This document shows, piece after piece, positions 5,091-5,898 of a DNA stretch of 5,898 nt (the first letter of the stretch is position 1; each line of letters starts with the position of its first letter). A program made the translations under genes and the position numbers. This stretch comes from Chloroflexota bacterium. GTDB taxonomy: Bacteria; Chloroflexota; Dehalococcoidia; SM23-28-2; RBG-16-64-32. A model generated the notes under the pieces. That model had not been told where the DNA came from, did no database searches, and saw nothing but the letters and a program-made list of their open reading frames with translations. Location of the stretch: positions 1-5,898 of the forward strand of contig JADFTG010000089.1 in the NCBI GenBank assembly GCA_022560365.1, read 5' to 3'.

Positions 5091-5200
5091 CTGTCACACC
5101 GGCGGCCAGGCGACCGTATCCGCCTGCGGCGGACTTAGGCCCGTAGCTTTGCGCCCCGCCCTTTCGGCACGGTTCGCCCCTTCGGTAGTCGTGTGTGGCG
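5091..5200 (-). ncRNA. c-di-GMP-I (GEMM) riboswitch
   Basis: On the minus strand the RNA contains the conserved GEMM core: GGCGAACC, then GCCGAAAGGGCG (GNRA tetraloop stem), then GGCGCAAAGCTACGGGCCTA, then hairpin TCCGCC-GCA-GGCGGA, then ACGGTCGCCTGGCCGCC. The GCAAAGC-CGGGCCTAAG block and the GAAA loop placement are hallmarks of the family. CACAC near 5193-5197 and GTGTG at 5095-5099 can close the basal helix. The tetraloop stem is slightly irregular. The aptamer ends about 70 bases before the GGDEF start. No T-run terminator follows, so control by access to the ribosome binding site is likelier than attenuation, but I cannot draw a clear expression platform. The downstream genes encode c-di-GMP synthesis and a turnover-type protein, so feedback by the ligand is the natural reading. 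Confidence 0.88.
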
Positions 5201-5212
5201 CTTTCGCGTCGC

Positions 5213-5218
5213 ACAATA
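5213..5218 (-). promoter_or_regulatory. Possible -10 box upstream of the riboswitch
   Basis: TATTGT (5218 down to 5213 on the minus strand) would start transcription near 5206, just before the first pairing strand of the riboswitch. Its position fits well, but no convincing -35 hexamer lies 16-18 bases upstream. Confidence 0.3.
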
Positions 5219-5255
5219 CCTAAGACGCCGTCGCTGCTTGGCAGTTACGTGGTTC

Positions 5256-5273
5256 AGTGCGCGTTAGTGCGCG
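5256..5273 (-). repeat. AGTGCGCG direct repeat, possible operator
   Basis: AGTGCGCG occurs twice (5256-5263 and 5266-5273), separated by TT, giving a 10-bp period of about one helical turn. It lies upstream of the possible -10 box for the riboswitch transcript, at about -50 to -67, a usual place for an activator site. No known regulator can be named. Confidence 0.4.
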
Positions 5274-5306
5274 AAACGCCGCCTCCGGGCAGAATTACCC
5301 GAAGCT

Positions 5307-5898
5307 TCACGTTATTGGCGTGCGCTCCTGCCCCTCGTCGGGTTCCGGGTGGATCACCACCTCAGCGCCGGGCAGGCGTGTCTGGATCTCCGCCTCGATG
5401 TGGTCGGAGGCGTCGTGCACGTCCACTACCGTTCGGTCGGCCTCGAAGATCAGATGCATGTCAATGTGGCGGGTTGCACCGGAGCGCCGCGTGCGCAGGC
5501 GGTGGTATCCCAGCACTTCGCCCTTGTGCGCCCGCAGCACCTCCTCGATCACGATCAGCTCCGCGTCGGGCAGCGACTGGTCCATGATGTCCTCCAGCGC
5601 CGTCCGCACCAGCCCGATCGCTGTCCACGCCATGTACGCGGCCAGCAGGAGCGCCGTGATCGGGTCGAACAAGCGCTCCTTTGTGATCCCGACAAGCGCC
5701 AGGCCCAGGATGATTGCCCCGGCCTGGACCACGTTCGTCTGCAGGTGCGTCGATTCTGCCGTCAGCGCCATCGACCCCGTCCGGCGCGCCTCCCGCCGCA
5801 TCAGCGCGGCCATCACCAGGTTCGCTACCACCGCTATCGCCATCGCCGCGAGCCCGATGTCGACATCGATCTCCGGCGATCCTTCGATCAGCCTTCGC
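5307..5898 (-). CDS. Cation diffusion facilitator transporter, C-terminal part
   Basis: The CDS starts beyond the right edge; the frame is open from the edge (first residues RRLIEGSPEIDVDIGLAAMA) to a TGA at 5309-5307, giving 196 visible residues. CDF proteins export Zn, Fe, Co or similar ions across the membrane in exchange for protons. Visible are three membrane helices (about residues 15-33, 52-70 and 77-97), the helix-V motif SMALTAESTHLQTN, and a cytoplasmic ferredoxin-like domain (about 110-190) with TRHIDMHLIF, VHDASDHIE and VVIHPEPDE. The helix-V metal motif is normally HxxxD; here H51 is kept but the Asp is Asn (N55), so the transport site may be altered in selectivity or weakened. 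It lies 264 bp or more upstream of the GGDEF start on the same strand; the riboswitch and a possible promoter in the gap suggest separate transcription. Confidence 0.9.
   Translation of the reverse strand, partial: RRLIEGSPEIDVDIGLAAMAIAVVANLVMAALMRREARRTGSMALTAESTHLQTNVVQAGAIILGLALVGITKERLFDPITALLLAAYMAWTAIGLVRTALEDIMDQSLPDAELIVIEEVLRAHKGEVLGYHRLRTRRSGATRHIDMHLIFEADRTVVDVHDASDHIEAEIQTRLPGAEVVIHPEPDEGQERTPIT

Noticed and set aside
4852..5223. Plus-strand frame across the riboswitch region
   Set aside because: It runs antisense to the GGDEF start and the structured RNA, with no protein features.

Overview
The window looks like two pieces of DNA of different origin joined near position 955-966. 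The left piece (1 to about 955) has strong alphaproteobacterial marks: the N-terminal half of a DUF1465 (RcdA-like) protein, a family known from Alphaproteobacteria, and a TTAA-N7-TTAA box matching the CtrA binding consensus of that class. The box lies at the -35 position of a likely small-RNA gene (about 331-423) that ends in a strong intrinsic terminator. A partial minus-strand gene with a good ribosome binding site runs off the left edge.

Positions 966 to about 1598 are a short graveyard of gene 3' ends. It holds the C-terminus of an aldehyde:ferredoxin oxidoreductase-type (AOR) protein, joined in frame to the C-terminal protease domain of Lon, then a start-less tail resembling a pyridoxamine-phosphate-oxidase-like (PPOX) protein. 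Either the region is truly rearranged or the contig is chimeric; the sequence alone cannot decide.

Positions 1648-5898 look like ordinary, tightly packed DNA of a high-GC, non-alphaproteobacterial bacterium. I lean towards a Chloroflexota-like lineage, with low confidence. On the plus strand are a HIT-family protein and a PIG-L/LmbE-family deacetylase, 4 bp apart, with a G-rich repeat spanning the boundary. On the minus strand are a partial cation diffusion facilitator (CDF), then a c-di-GMP-I (GEMM) riboswitch, then a two-gene unit of a membrane GGDEF diguanylate cyclase and a membrane HD-GYP protein.

The clearest functional story is the riboswitch-cyclase-HD-GYP unit: a c-di-GMP sensor RNA sits in the leader of the genes that should make and break c-di-GMP. 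The HD-GYP protein carries a 74-residue tandem duplication of its membrane region and has Ala in place of the His of the HD pair, so its hydrolase activity is in doubt. No tRNA, rRNA, CRISPR array or insertion sequence was seen.
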